From the NCBI GenBank assembly GCA_001803415.1, contig MHDC01000004.1, forward strand, positions 1-34,244: a stretch of DNA of 34,244 nucleotides. The letters run 5' to 3'. The first letter of the stretch is position 1. Each line of letters begins with the position of its first letter. The notes under the pieces were generated by a model. It was given only the letters and a program-made list of their open reading frames with translations, had not been told where the DNA came from and did not search any database. Of this stretch, positions 8,333 to 16,954 are shown piece by piece. The translations under genes and the position numbers were made by a program. This DNA is from Microgenomates group bacterium RBG_16_45_19 (GTDB lineage Bacteria > Patescibacteriota > Microgenomatia > UBA1400 > RBG-16-45-19).

Positions 8333-10317
8333 TTAAACCGCTACTCAAATTTTCCCTCATCTTTGTTATAACCGGCCTGATCTTATGGCCTCAAATTACC
8401 AATTTTTGCCATCAAATCAACCGAATTGATTATGATACCCAGAATTTGTTTCTTTGGGATTATTTACATGAACTGGGTTACCAACCCTATAAGGATACTT
8501 TCTATCCCTACGGCTTCTTATTCTTTAACAAATCCCAATCCCTGCCTTGGTTTATTATCTATGCGCTTCTAAGCCCGCTAACCTTAACTGTTATTTATAT
8601 GGTCTTGATTGACCTTCTCTTTCCCTCAGTTTGGATTAAACTTACCGTCTATATAGGCCTAATTTATCTAATACTCACTACTTTGGGAGTCTCCTCCTAC
8701 ACTCGCTATGGTCTGATTCTGGCCGGCACGCTATTATCGGCGTGGTTAATCTACACCCGGTATCAAAAACATCGTTTTTCTATACCTATTCTGGCGGGAA
8801 TTCTGGCCGGTTTGGTCAGTTTTGCCTCCGGTAGCGATGGTCTCTATCTCTTTTTGGTTCAAATCCTTCTCTTAGGGTCATACTCTTTTATTCAGTTTGT
8901 TCACCAACCAAAAAAGTTTATCTTTAATTTCCTCAGGTCATGCTGGCTGCTTAGCTTGGGTGTCCTGCTAGGCTTAATCCCGATGTTGGTTTACTTGGTA
9001 AAGCAGCACATACTGCTGGCTTACCTTCGTTTTTATCAAGAGTTGGTCTATTTAGGTTCCCTGGCAAAATTACCCTATACCCTGCTAACCATTTCCGACC
9101 TTTTTATTATCACCGTCATTGTGGTGGGCTTAATCGCCCTGATTCTTCGGCTTTCAGTTCCCGAAACCAGAAAGACTTACTCTACTTATATCATGGTTGC
9201 CGCCTGGTTATGTTTAGCTTTTATGCAGCAAAAAAACCTGATTCGCCCTTTCAATGCCCAAATGAGTTTTTATGCCACCATGTTGGTCTTAACTCTCTTG
9301 TCAAATCTTTTCCGCCGGCCGACCAGCCAAAAAACCGTTCAGAATTTCCAGTCATGGTTGTTGATCCTAATCTTTTTCTCAAGTCTCTTTATTTCTTTCA
9401 AAATTCCCCTTAACCTCAGCCCTTTTAGCACTACTGTGACTGCTTATGCTGGGGGTAATCTTAAACAAACGCTGGATGTCCAAGCTAAACTATGTAGTTT
9501 AAGGAAGATCAATTGGGCTCGGCTCCAACTTCCCCCGGATTATGACCAGGTTATCCAAGCTCTTAAAGACCAACCATTAACCTCATATATTACTTTTCCT
9601 TACGACCCACTTTTTTACCTGATTGGCAACCAGCCCCCCTTGCCTTATCCCAACGCTTATGAATCCGCTTTTATCGGTGCCCAGACCGCTAACATTAATC
9701 ATTTGCAATCTCACCAAACTCAGGCAGTCATTTACTCTTTTCCCGAAACCCCGATTGATTGGGCTCCGGATTATGTCAGAAACTTAAACTTCACCCGCTA
9801 TGTCTTAACTCATTTTTCTCCATTTCAGGTGGTAGGCCGGTTTACTTTGCTAAAATTAGATTCAAAAGGGACCGTTTATAACCAGGGCAGTCAAACCTCG
9901 TTTCCGGATCTTTACGACCATTTTACCCAATTAAATTGGGGGTATTTGCCTATCAGCGAAGGTGACCAATTTTCCGACCGGATTATATTGGATGGTCTCA
10001 CCCGTGGTTTTTATTCAAATACTGATGAAGCTAACGCCAGCTTGTTAGCTTCCCCGTTAAGCACCCAGGACCTTTATCTGATTCTCGATTACGTTTCCCA
10101 AGCTACCCCGGCTGTTGGTCAGGTTACCTTCACTGACGTTAATGATCAAGCTACTACCGTAACCTTTGGTTTGAAAGCTAACCGAAAACCCTTACTTAAG
10201 TTGGCTAATCTTCCCCTCTTTTTTTACGGTAACCGTCTTCAAGCTTTAACGATTAATCCAGCTCCAGTCTCTTTTTGGCTTGTAGTTAATGATAAGATGC
10301 GGGATACTTGGCAATGA
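8329..10317 (+). CDS. Large polytopic membrane protein, possible GT-C glycosyltransferase
   Basis: The 662-residue protein has an N-terminal helix, then a loop with RIDYDTQNLFLWDYLHE and about ten more hydrophobic segments up to residue ~370. A soluble, beta-rich C-terminal domain of about 290 residues follows. An acidic first loop followed by many helices and a soluble tail is the layout of GT-C enzymes (PMT, ArnT, oligosaccharyltransferase relatives), which use polyprenyl-phosphate sugars outside the membrane. No definite GT-C motif can be assigned, so this is a fold-level guess. Polymerase (Wzy) or ligase are alternatives, since neither is otherwise obvious in the window. It overlaps both neighbours by ATGA junctions. 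Confidence 0.6.
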   Translation: MIKPLLKFSLIFVITGLILWPQITNFCHQINRIDYDTQNLFLWDYLHELGYQPYKDTFYPYGFLFFNKSQSLPWFIIYALLSPLTLTVIYMVLIDLLFPSVWIKLTVYIGLIYLILTTLGVSSYTRYGLILAGTLLSAWLIYTRYQKHRFSIPILAGILAGLVSFASGSDGLYLFLVQILLLGSYSFIQFVHQPKKFIFNFLRSCWLLSLGVLLGLIPMLVYLVKQHILLAYLRFYQELVYLGSLAKLPYTLLTISDLFIITVIVVGLIALILRLSVPETRKTYSTYIMVAAWLCLAFMQQKNLIRPFNAQMSFYATMLVLTLLSNLFRRPTSQKTVQNFQSWLLILIFFSSLFISFKIPLNLSPFSTTVTAYAGGNLKQTLDVQAKLCSLRKINWARLQLPPDYDQVIQALKDQPLTSYITFPYDPLFYLIGNQPPLPYPNAYESAFIGAQTANINHLQSHQTQAVIYSFPETPIDWAPDYVRNLNFTRYVLTHFSPFQVVGRFTLLKLDSKGTVYNQGSQTSFPDLYDHFTQLNWGYLPISEGDQFSDRIILDGLTRGFYSNTDEANASLLASPLSTQDLYLILDYVSQATPAVGQVTFTDVNDQATTVTFGLKANRKPLLKLANLPLFFYGNRLQALTINPAPVSFWLVVNDKMRDTWQ

Positions 10318-11219
10318 TGAAATCTAAATCCATCTCCCCCCTCTCCTGCTTAGTCTGCCGTCGGCGCATGGGGTTTATTTTTTCCTATCACCGCTATGAT
10401 TATTTCCGTTGTTCGGGCTGTGGTTTGGTCACCACTAGCCCCTACCCGACTGAAACCGCCATCCTCAATCATTATCGCCAAAAGTTCAAACACGGTAATT
10501 ATTCTCTTTCCCGCCGATATGCGGCTTCATACCTCAAAGTCTATCATCACCTGGCTATACGACTGGTTGATTATTGTCGTTCTCATGGGCTTAACCCAAA
10601 CGAATCTCGGCTTTTAGACATCGGCACCTTCACCGGCGATTTCTTAGAAGCAGCCAGTCAACAAGGTTTAGAAGTCTATGGGACTGAATTACAGCCTGAG
10701 GCGGTAAAAATTGCTAATCAAAAATTCCCCGGCCGGGTATTTCAAGCTAATGTTTTAATTACCACTCTTCCCCAAAAAAACTTTGACATCATTACCATGT
10801 TAGGTCTTATCGAGCATTTAATTAACCCGGACGAACTAATAGCCAGAGTTGCCAAATTATTAAAACCCGGTGGTGTTCTGATGCTCCAAACCCCTGATAG
10901 CGGTAGCTTTTTAGCCCGAAGTTTGGGTAAATGGTGGCCGCCTTACGCTCCGGTTGAACACATCCATCTTTTTTCCCGTCCTAGTTTAGCCCGGTTGCTG
11001 CAAAAAAATAGCTTTGGCTCTCTGGTTTTTATGCCCCATATCAAACACTTGCCTATAAGTTATATTTATCAAAATATGCAAAATTTCGGGCTTGAATTTT
11101 ACCGTCTGCTTAAACCGTTAAAACCCCTAATCACCAGTTTGCATTTTAGTTTACCTTTTTATGGGGGTGAAGTCATCCTCTTGGCCCAAAAACGAAGTGC
11201 CCGTACTCCGAAGAGTTAG
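10314..11219 (+). CDS. Class I SAM-dependent methyltransferase with N-terminal zinc ribbon
   Basis: About 301 residues. An N-terminal CLVC...CSGC pair (two CxxC separated by about 18 residues) forms a likely zinc ribbon. The SAM-binding loop is LLDIGTFTGDF, followed by VYGTELQPEA and the post-motif LLKPGGVLMLQTPD. This is the Methyltransf_23-type layout common in glycan clusters, where such enzymes methylate sugars or glycan ends. A TTG at 10308 opens the frame further, but ATG 10314 gives an ATGA overlap with the preceding gene, the pattern used at most junctions here; ATG 10317 is a near equivalent. It precedes the thiolase by 2 bases. Target unknown. Confidence 0.82.
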   Translation: MMKSKSISPLSCLVCRRRMGFIFSYHRYDYFRCSGCGLVTTSPYPTETAILNHYRQKFKHGNYSLSRRYAASYLKVYHHLAIRLVDYCRSHGLNPNESRLLDIGTFTGDFLEAASQQGLEVYGTELQPEAVKIANQKFPGRVFQANVLITTLPQKNFDIITMLGLIEHLINPDELIARVAKLLKPGGVLMLQTPDSGSFLARSLGKWWPPYAPVEHIHLFSRPSLARLLQKNSFGSLVFMPHIKHLPISYIYQNMQNFGLEFYRLLKPLKPLITSLHFSLPFYGGEVILLAQKRSARTPKS

Positions 11220-11221
11220 CT

Positions 11222-12367
11222 ATGTACTTAATTGAAGTTAAACGCACCCCCATCGGCAAGTTTTTAGGTACTTTAAGCCATCTTTCGGCACCTCAATTAA
11301 CTCAGCCCTTATTTGCCCATTTTTTGGCAAAATACCCCTTTCTAAAGACTCAAACTGATGAAGTGATTATGGGTAATGTCCTTTCCGCTGGCATTGGCAT
11401 GAATCCAGCCCGGATCGCGGCTTCCCTCGGTGGTCTAAGCTACCAGGTTCCCAGTTATACCCTCAACCAAGTTTGTGCTTCTTCCATGAGTGCGGTCATT
11501 CAAGCCTGTCGGTCTATTCGTGCCGCCGCCGCCCATTTAATTTTGGCTGGCGGTATGGAAAGTATGTCCCAAGCTCCGCATTTGCTACACGGTGTTCGTC
11601 AAGGGATTAAATACGGCTCCATATCGCTGGTCGATTCGCTTGCCCACGACGGTTTGTATTGCAGTCTTAGTCACTTGTCAATGGGGGGTACCGCTGAAAT
11701 TGTGGCCCAAAAGTACAAAATCAGTCGCAATGCTCAAGACAATTATGCTTTAAGGTCACATCGCTTAGCCGTTCAAGCTCAAAAACACGGTCTCTTGGCC
11801 CAGGAAATTATTCCGCTTCTGTCGTTAGCTACCGATGAAGGTCCCAGACCTAATACTTCGATCAAGAAATTACGCTTCCTTAAACCTGCCTTTAAAACCA
11901 ACGGCACGGTTACCGCAGGTAACGCCAGTTCTTTAAACGATGGGGCTTCCTTGACTTTGGTCGCTTCGAAAACAGCCGTAAACCGTTATGATTTAAAACC
12001 CCAGGCTAAAATTATCGATGGTGTTTTTGTGGGAGTCAGACCAGAATTAATGGGTTTGGGTCCGATTGCCGCTATCCAATCGATCCTTAAACGTAACGCT
12101 TTAAGTCTTAAAGATATTGATGTCTTTGAAATTAATGAAGCCTTTGCCGTTCAAGTCCTGACCGTCATGCAAGTCTTAAAAATCCCTCAGAGCCGAGTTA
12201 ACCGCCATGGTGGCGCCATTGCTTTAGGTCACCCGCTGGGCATGAGTGGTGTTCGCATTATCGGCAGTTTAATTAATGTCTTGCGTCAGACTGGTGGCCG
12301 ATGTGGTATCGCTAGTTTGTGTATCGGTGGCGGTCAAGGTGCCGCTGTCCTAATCGAAATTTTATGA
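11222..12367 (+). CDS. Thiolase (acetyl-CoA C-acetyltransferase type)
   Basis: A full-length 381-residue thiolase. The nucleophile is C85 in LNQVCASSM. The C-terminal active-site blocks are NEAFAVQ, GGAIALGHPLG with H337, and SLCIGGGQG with C367. GGMESMSQAPH is the usual structural motif. All residues of biosynthetic (type II) thiolases are present, so it should condense two acetyl-CoA to acetoacetyl-CoA or run the reverse cleavage in the cytosol. The next gene encodes a 3-ketoacyl reductase joined by an ATGA overlap, which makes a phaA-phaB-like pair. No PHA synthase, HMG-CoA synthase or beta-oxidation gene is near. It is the fourth gene of an operon otherwise concerned with membrane and glycan proteins, so 3-hydroxybutyryl-CoA for glycan acylation is a reasonable guess. 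Confidence 0.93.
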   Translation: MYLIEVKRTPIGKFLGTLSHLSAPQLTQPLFAHFLAKYPFLKTQTDEVIMGNVLSAGIGMNPARIAASLGGLSYQVPSYTLNQVCASSMSAVIQACRSIRAAAAHLILAGGMESMSQAPHLLHGVRQGIKYGSISLVDSLAHDGLYCSLSHLSMGGTAEIVAQKYKISRNAQDNYALRSHRLAVQAQKHGLLAQEIIPLLSLATDEGPRPNTSIKKLRFLKPAFKTNGTVTAGNASSLNDGASLTLVASKTAVNRYDLKPQAKIIDGVFVGVRPELMGLGPIAAIQSILKRNALSLKDIDVFEINEAFAVQVLTVMQVLKIPQSRVNRHGGAIALGHPLGMSGVRIIGSLINVLRQTGGRCGIASLCIGGGQGAAVLIEIL

Positions 12368-13095
12368 CCCGGACCGCTCTTGTTACTGGTTCCAGTCGGG
12401 GGATTGGCCAGGCCATCGCCCTCGCCTTCGCTCAAGGGGGTTACCGAGTTATCGTCCACGGCTCTAAACCAAGCTTAAAGCTCGACCATACCACTACTAC
12501 CGTCAGGTCTCTTAGTCCTGAATCATTCAGTTATCCCTTCAACCTTGCCGATGAATTAGCGGTCACGCAAGCTTGTCAATTGTTGTTGAAAAAAGTAGGG
12601 GCTATCGACGTTTTAGTCAATAATGCCGCTATCACCCGAGACCAAATTTTTCTCCGGCTGACTCCCGCCCAGTGGGATACGGTAATTAAAACCAATCTTT
12701 ACGGGCCTTTTTATGTGCTTAAAATCGTCTTACCGGCGATGGTCAAACGTCGCTGGGGTCGAATCATCAACCTGACTTCCATCGCGGCCAAACGGGGTGC
12801 TTATGGTAAAACTAATTACGCCGCCGCCAAAGCGGGTTTAATCGCCCTGACCCAATCCTTAGCCTATGAAGTCGGCCGCTATGGCATCACTGTCAATGCC
12901 ATTTGTCCTGCCTGGGTTAAAACCGACATGAGTCTCTCTATCCCCAAAAAATACCGGGATCAAGCCCTTTCCCAAGTCGCCTTACAACGTATGGCCACAC
13001 CTAAAGAAATTGCTGATCTGGCTTCTTTTTTGGCCAGTGATCATAGTGCCTATATTAATGGAGCGGTCTTGGATATCAATGGTGGCTTGTCCTAA
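12364..13095 (+). CDS. fabG: 3-ketoacyl-(ACP/CoA) reductase, FabG/PhaB-like SDR
   Basis: 243 residues of classical SDR. The cofactor loop is TGSSRGIG (9-16), NNAA stands at 87-89 and the catalytic set is N111, S139, Y152 and K156 (YAAAK). The C-terminal YINGAVLDINGG segment is typical of FabG/PhaB. The glycine loop suits NADP(H). The ATG at 12364 is chosen because it overlaps the thiolase stop by ATGA and lies immediately before the first strand; the frame is open further upstream inside the thiolase. With the thiolase it would convert acetoacetyl-CoA to 3-hydroxybutyryl-CoA. FabG of fatty acid synthesis is the alternative, but no other fatty-acid gene is visible. Its 3' end overlaps the convergent deacetylase gene by 20 bases. 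Confidence 0.9.
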   Translation: MTRTALVTGSSRGIGQAIALAFAQGGYRVIVHGSKPSLKLDHTTTTVRSLSPESFSYPFNLADELAVTQACQLLLKKVGAIDVLVNNAAITRDQIFLRLTPAQWDTVIKTNLYGPFYVLKIVLPAMVKRRWGRIINLTSIAAKRGAYGKTNYAAAKAGLIALTQSLAYEVGRYGITVNAICPAWVKTDMSLSIPKKYRDQALSQVALQRMATPKEIADLASFLASDHSAYINGAVLDINGGLS

Positions 13096-13960
13096 GTTGT
13101 GTTTGAGTCGTCTCAAGGGGGCTGCCGTTGGCTGCGACTAATGCCTTAACTATTTCTCCAATCCAGGTCATCCGCTGATTAAACGTCAGCCGCAAAGGAA
13201 TCACCGGGTGGTTTTCAGTTACTATTGGTAAATCGACAAAGTCAATGGCATGCATCAGGTACATAACGTATTCTGGTTTACTTCGTAAATATCTCAGTAC
13301 CAACTGCCGGTATGACTCTCCAAAATAGTAGATAAAAGTCGTGTGTATCGGTAACTTCAAGTAAGGTAGGATTGAAATAGGTAATTCTGTCACCGATTTG
13401 GCGGTATTTAAAATGGGGTAAGGTTTTGTAGAGCTAAAAATATCCCGGGTCCGGCCAAAAGATTTATGTTGAATCTGGCCGCCTTTTATTTTGGCGTAAG
13501 TAGTCATCAATACTTGGGCATAACCGGGCAGCACACTGGAGTCATACCGGTAACCAAACTTTTTAAGCATTGGGATTATCTCTGGATCTAAATAATACCC
13601 CGGGCTTCGAAAACCCACCGGAGCTTGTCGGCACACCGTTTTAATCAGCTGATGAGTTTTGACGATTTCTGCCCTTTTTTGCGCCAAACTTAAAGTCGAA
13701 AAAGATATTGGGTGACTGTAGCTATGGTTGGCAATTTCATGGCCGGCCCTGATTGCTTTACGGCAAAATTTTTGGCAAGCTGGCAGCTCTAAATCCCGAC
13801 CAATCATCATAAAAGTGGCTTTAGAGTTGGTTCTTTTCAACAAGTCTAAACACCGGGGTAAAGCTTCCCGATAAATATAATTGCGATCGTTCAGGATATT
13901 TATCTGGTATTCTTGCTCATACATCCAGAGGTTATCGACATCGACATGAAGACAGATCAT
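13076..13960 (-). CDS. Polysaccharide deacetylase (NodB homology, CE4-like)
   Basis: 294 residues without a signal peptide. NodB motifs are recognisable: HVDVDN (D7/D9) at the start, the metal-binding H79-x3-H83 in HSYSHP, the RSPGYY block (R118, P120) and a late His in LMHAIDF. CE4 enzymes remove N- or O-acetyl groups from sugars with a divalent metal. The absence of a secretion signal suggests action on cytoplasmic, perhaps lipid-linked, intermediates. The gene begins inside an ATGA overlap (13957-13960) with the acyltransferase gene upstream, so an acyl group could be removed and replaced on the same sugar. Its end overlaps fabG tail-to-tail. Confidence 0.85.
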   Translation of the reverse strand: MICLHVDVDNLWMYEQEYQINILNDRNYIYREALPRCLDLLKRTNSKATFMMIGRDLELPACQKFCRKAIRAGHEIANHSYSHPISFSTLSLAQKRAEIVKTHQLIKTVCRQAPVGFRSPGYYLDPEIIPMLKKFGYRYDSSVLPGYAQVLMTTYAKIKGGQIQHKSFGRTRDIFSSTKPYPILNTAKSVTELPISILPYLKLPIHTTFIYYFGESYRQLVLRYLRSKPEYVMYLMHAIDFVDLPIVTENHPVIPLRLTFNQRMTWIGEIVKALVAANGSPLETTQTQLRTSHH

Positions 13961-14658
13961 AAGTCGGGCATGGTAACTTTAGCTCGTTTACCAATCACTT
14001 TGGCTGGCACCCCCGCTACAATTGTCCAAGCTTTCACCGGTTTGGTCACTACCGCGTTGGCTCCGACTACCGCCCCCTCCCCAATTTGTGCCCCCGGTAA
14101 TAAGACCGCTTCGGTCCCGACACAACAATCTTTACCTAAAATTATTTTTTTTGAATAAAACGCCTTATATTCTTCTGGGATCATCGGCCCGCTCATCCTT
14201 TTACCTTCGCCAGGATACTCGCTGTTGGCGTAGATTTTAGCCCCCGCCCCCACTGCCGCGTAGTCTTCAATCACCACCGGCTCCCGGGCACCGATAATAG
14301 CATAAGGCGCGATATGCACTCGTTTGCCAATCGTAATCTCTCCCAGCATGGCTTCAATCCGGCAGCCTGAGTCAATCCAGGTATATTCCCCAATCGAAAT
14401 ATTTTTCCAGCCATTAAGAAAAACCCCCACGTCTATCAGTGCCTCTTTTCCTAAGTGTTTTAAAGTGGCTTTATAAAACCAATAGCGTAATTTGTAACCC
14501 ACTCCTCCCGGGATATACCGGATCAACATCTCGCCAAAAGCCACTAACGACTTTAATCCTAATATTATTATTTGATTTTTCGGTATCGGCTGGCCTTTTA
14601 TATACCGGGAAAAGGCCTGGTATTCGAGATTGTAGTTTTTATTTTTGAGCGGTAACAT
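13957..14658 (-). CDS. Left-handed beta-helix (hexapeptide) O-/N-acyltransferase
   Basis: 233 residues. About 65 N-terminal residues precede hexapeptide repeats such as ISIGEY, ITIGKRVHIAPYAIIG, VIEDYAAVGAGA and AQIGEGAVVGANAVV. The ending PVKAWTIVAGVPAKVIGKR is the classical C-terminus of the maltose/virginiamycin/serine acetyltransferase superfamily. These trimeric enzymes transfer acetyl or other acyl groups from CoA to sugars. An insertion around residues 127-160 (NSEYPGEGKRMSGPMIPEEY) interrupts the helix and probably shapes the acceptor site. It overlaps the upstream methyltransferase by 20 bases and the deacetylase by 4. It is a candidate user of the acyl-CoA made by the thiolase/FabG pair encoded convergently. 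Confidence 0.88.
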   Translation of the reverse strand: MLPLKNKNYNLEYQAFSRYIKGQPIPKNQIIILGLKSLVAFGEMLIRYIPGGVGYKLRYWFYKATLKHLGKEALIDVGVFLNGWKNISIGEYTWIDSGCRIEAMLGEITIGKRVHIAPYAIIGAREPVVIEDYAAVGAGAKIYANSEYPGEGKRMSGPMIPEEYKAFYSKKIILGKDCCVGTEAVLLPGAQIGEGAVVGANAVVTKPVKAWTIVAGVPAKVIGKRAKVTMPDL

Positions 14659-15607
14659 ATATCCATTCGGCCATAAAGGATGATCGGTATAGCCGATTCT
14701 GTTGTTTCAATTGGTTAAACCATAGCTTAGCGGCTCGGGTAATTAATCGATCTCTGTCTAATTCTGCCTTTAGCGTTGCTTCCCTGCTTCCCACTTCCGG
14801 CAAGATTCCCGCCTGGAGTCGTCTGACTCGAAGAAATTTAAGCCAATCTATATATTTAATGGGGATGAGTTTGTAAGTCACTCTAATTTTCTTAAAACCA
14901 GCCGCTTTCAATTTTGCTTTATAAAGCTCAATTGACCTGGGCTTCGGGAAAATCAGGCGCCGCTGTTTAGTCTCTTGTTTAATCCTTGACTTTAAATCAT
15001 GTCGGTATTTTTGATACGGTCTATCTGTTTTAATCAGATCAATTGCCAAATCGTGAACTTGGTTTATGGTATCATCGATCATCAACACTCCTGGTTTTCT
15101 TCCGGCTCTGGTTATATTACCGCTTTGAAAGGTAAAACTACCAGTTCGTTTTAACACTCGATAAATACCGGTAAATGTTTGTTTCAGGTCTTTTATTAAG
15201 TGGACCGTGTTGGCAGAAATAACGTAGTCAGTCGCCTCGGTCCCTATCACTTCATCCGGGGTGGTAAAACCATTTCCCTTTTTGGGTAGCAGAGCGAATC
15301 GAACTCGTTGATCCTGGTGTAGGATTTCATAGGCTTTTCCCAACCAAGAGGCGGAGTTATCCATCAACCATAGAGTGGCCGTCTTAGGCAACACTTTCAA
15401 TAAATAAATTGCCGACGCTCCGGTCCCAGCTCCAAAATCTATCAACACCTGACCCTCATTGAATGAACTTTTTAATAGTTCAATCATTCCGTTAATATTT
15501 TCCTGGTGCCAAGAAGCCTTCACCACTGCCTCATGATATGCTGTCGCCCCCTTTGAGGTTGGTCGATCAGGTTGCCAGCTATTTTTATTAATTGACTTTA
15601 ACTCCAT
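14639..15607 (-). CDS. Class I SAM-dependent methyltransferase
   Basis: 322 residues. Motif I is VLIDFGAGTGASAIYLL, followed by ATLWLMDNS (the acidic residue that binds the SAM ribose is D) and a YVISANTVHLI segment typical of class I methyltransferases. The C-terminal ~120 residues are basic and carry no motif I know. It is the first gene of a three-gene minus-strand operon (methyltransferase, acyltransferase, deacetylase). Upstream of ATG 15607 there is a plausible AGGTGA ribosome site about ten bases away and a sigma-70-like promoter. The product is therefore probably made from a leadered mRNA, unlike several other operon heads here. Target unknown, by context a sugar or glycan. Confidence 0.8.
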   Translation of the reverse strand: MELKSINKNSWQPDRPTSKGATAYHEAVVKASWHQENINGMIELLKSSFNEGQVLIDFGAGTGASAIYLLKVLPKTATLWLMDNSASWLGKAYEILHQDQRVRFALLPKKGNGFTTPDEVIGTEATDYVISANTVHLIKDLKQTFTGIYRVLKRTGSFTFQSGNITRAGRKPGVLMIDDTINQVHDLAIDLIKTDRPYQKYRHDLKSRIKQETKQRRLIFPKPRSIELYKAKLKAAGFKKIRVTYKLIPIKYIDWLKFLRVRRLQAGILPEVGSREATLKAELDRDRLITRAAKLWFNQLKQQNRLYRSSFMAEWIYVTAQK

Positions 15608-15631
15608 ACTTTTTTAATCACCTGTAGTTTT

Positions 15632-15660
15632 GGTATAGAGAAATAATAACATTCTGTCAT
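15632..15660 (-). promoter_or_regulatory. Sigma-70-like promoter of the methyltransferase operon
   Basis: On the minus strand ATGACA (15660-15655, five of six to TTGACA), a 17-base spacer and TATACC (15637-15632) lie 24 bases before ATG 15607. The spacing is ideal and the -10 box is imperfect. Confidence 0.45.
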
Positions 15661-15706
15661 AAGATAAACATATGCAGCGAAAATTTGACCTCCGCCGCTC
15701 CTTCCA

Positions 15707-16954
15707 TTAACCTCGTCTTAATAAATCTTGCACCCACGCTTGTTGTCCATAGACACCCAAAGTCTGTTTCGCAAATTCTTGCCATCTCTTTTGCCATTGT
15801 TTCCCTGTCGGGTCACAATAATATATCCGCTTTAACTCCAGCCAGTCTTCTAAGTGACTCTGGTTGAGTTTAGACCTGTTTAATCGACCAATGATGAAAT
15901 CAAGCATCTTTAAGCCTATGTCCGGTTTCAAGGCTACCGGATCAAAGAAATTGCTTGGTTCATTACGACAAAATTTAAACACTTTATCATCAGATATCGT
16001 CCGATTAAAGCTTTTGTGCACCTGATTTCGCTTTAAACTATAAACCCACCAATCTATCAGGTAAAACCTTATAAGCACCATGACTAGTTTCTGGCGCATC
16101 AATCTCGGAGTCTCTCGATCTATAACTGTTTTTAAAAAATCTTTCGTTTTATGACTAACTACCCGGATGGCCGTCCGCTTCCCCATGGATTTCACTACAG
16201 TCCTTAAATAGTTTCTAAAGATTAAATGGTATTTCCAGGCATAGGCTCGGCTTGAACTGGTACCCGAATGATAGTGATACACCAGTGCTTTGGGACAGGC
16301 ATAAAACCGATATCCGGTTTTTAGCACCCTTAGTGAAAAGTCTACATCTTCAAAATAGGCAAAATAAGTATTATCTAGTCCCCCCAACAGAGTGTATATA
16401 TCTTTCCGTACCAAACAGCAAGCGAAACACAAACCCATGATTAATTCCGGTTTATCATATTGACCTAAATCAATTTGACCAATAGCCCGGTTGTAGGGCG
16501 AGGCATTATCGTTTATACAGATGCCTACCGAATCAAACACTTTTTGCGGTAAGAAACGACTCAGATAGATTTTGGGAGCTACTCCAGCCGTAAACATATT
16601 CCCCTGAATCATAGTGACCATGTGTCCTAACGCCTCAGGCTCTAACTCGGTATCGGTATTGATAAAAAGTAAATATTTGCCGTTGGCCTGGGCCACTCCA
16701 ATGTTATTTCCCCTGGCAAAACCCCAGTTCCTCTTTTCTTTAATAATTTTGACTTTCTTGGCCATCAACGGATTTTGTTTCAGCCACAGCTTAAGTCTGG
16801 ATATAGACTGGTCAACAGAAGCATTGTCGACAATAACCACTTCAAAATCTCGATATTTTTGCTTTGTTATCGAAGACAGCAGTAAGGTCAGAAATTTATC
16901 GCCGTTGTAATTTACCACAATCACACTGACGCTGGGTTTACTGTGGGGATTCAT
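15707..16954 (-). CDS. Family 2 glycosyltransferase (rhamnosyltransferase-like)
   Basis: About 415 residues. The N-terminal GT-A domain shows VSVIVVNYNGD, VVIVDNASVD, NWGFARGNN, LFINTDTE (DxD position) and YFAYFEDVDFSLR with the catalytic acidic residues. This is the pattern of WcaA/RfbF-type transferases for rhamnose and related deoxysugars. The last ~140 residues are an extension with no motif I recognise (rich in Lys, Arg, Trp). A frame reaching 16990 exists, but ATG 16954 makes an ATGA overlap with the upstream GT4 gene and sits just before the first strand. It is last in a three-glycosyltransferase operon. Confidence 0.88.
   Translation of the reverse strand: MNPHSKPSVSVIVVNYNGDKFLTLLLSSITKQKYRDFEVVIVDNASVDQSISRLKLWLKQNPLMAKKVKIIKEKRNWGFARGNNIGVAQANGKYLLFINTDTELEPEALGHMVTMIQGNMFTAGVAPKIYLSRFLPQKVFDSVGICINDNASPYNRAIGQIDLGQYDKPELIMGLCFACCLVRKDIYTLLGGLDNTYFAYFEDVDFSLRVLKTGYRFYACPKALVYHYHSGTSSSRAYAWKYHLIFRNYLRTVVKSMGKRTAIRVVSHKTKDFLKTVIDRETPRLMRQKLVMVLIRFYLIDWWVYSLKRNQVHKSFNRTISDDKVFKFCRNEPSNFFDPVALKPDIGLKMLDFIIGRLNRSKLNQSHLEDWLELKRIYYCDPTGKQWQKRWQEFAKQTLGVYGQQAWVQDLLRRG

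Noticed and set aside
11222-13095. Polyhydroxybutyrate synthesis locus
   Set aside because: There is no PhaC, phasin or PhaR-like gene; only the first two steps are present.
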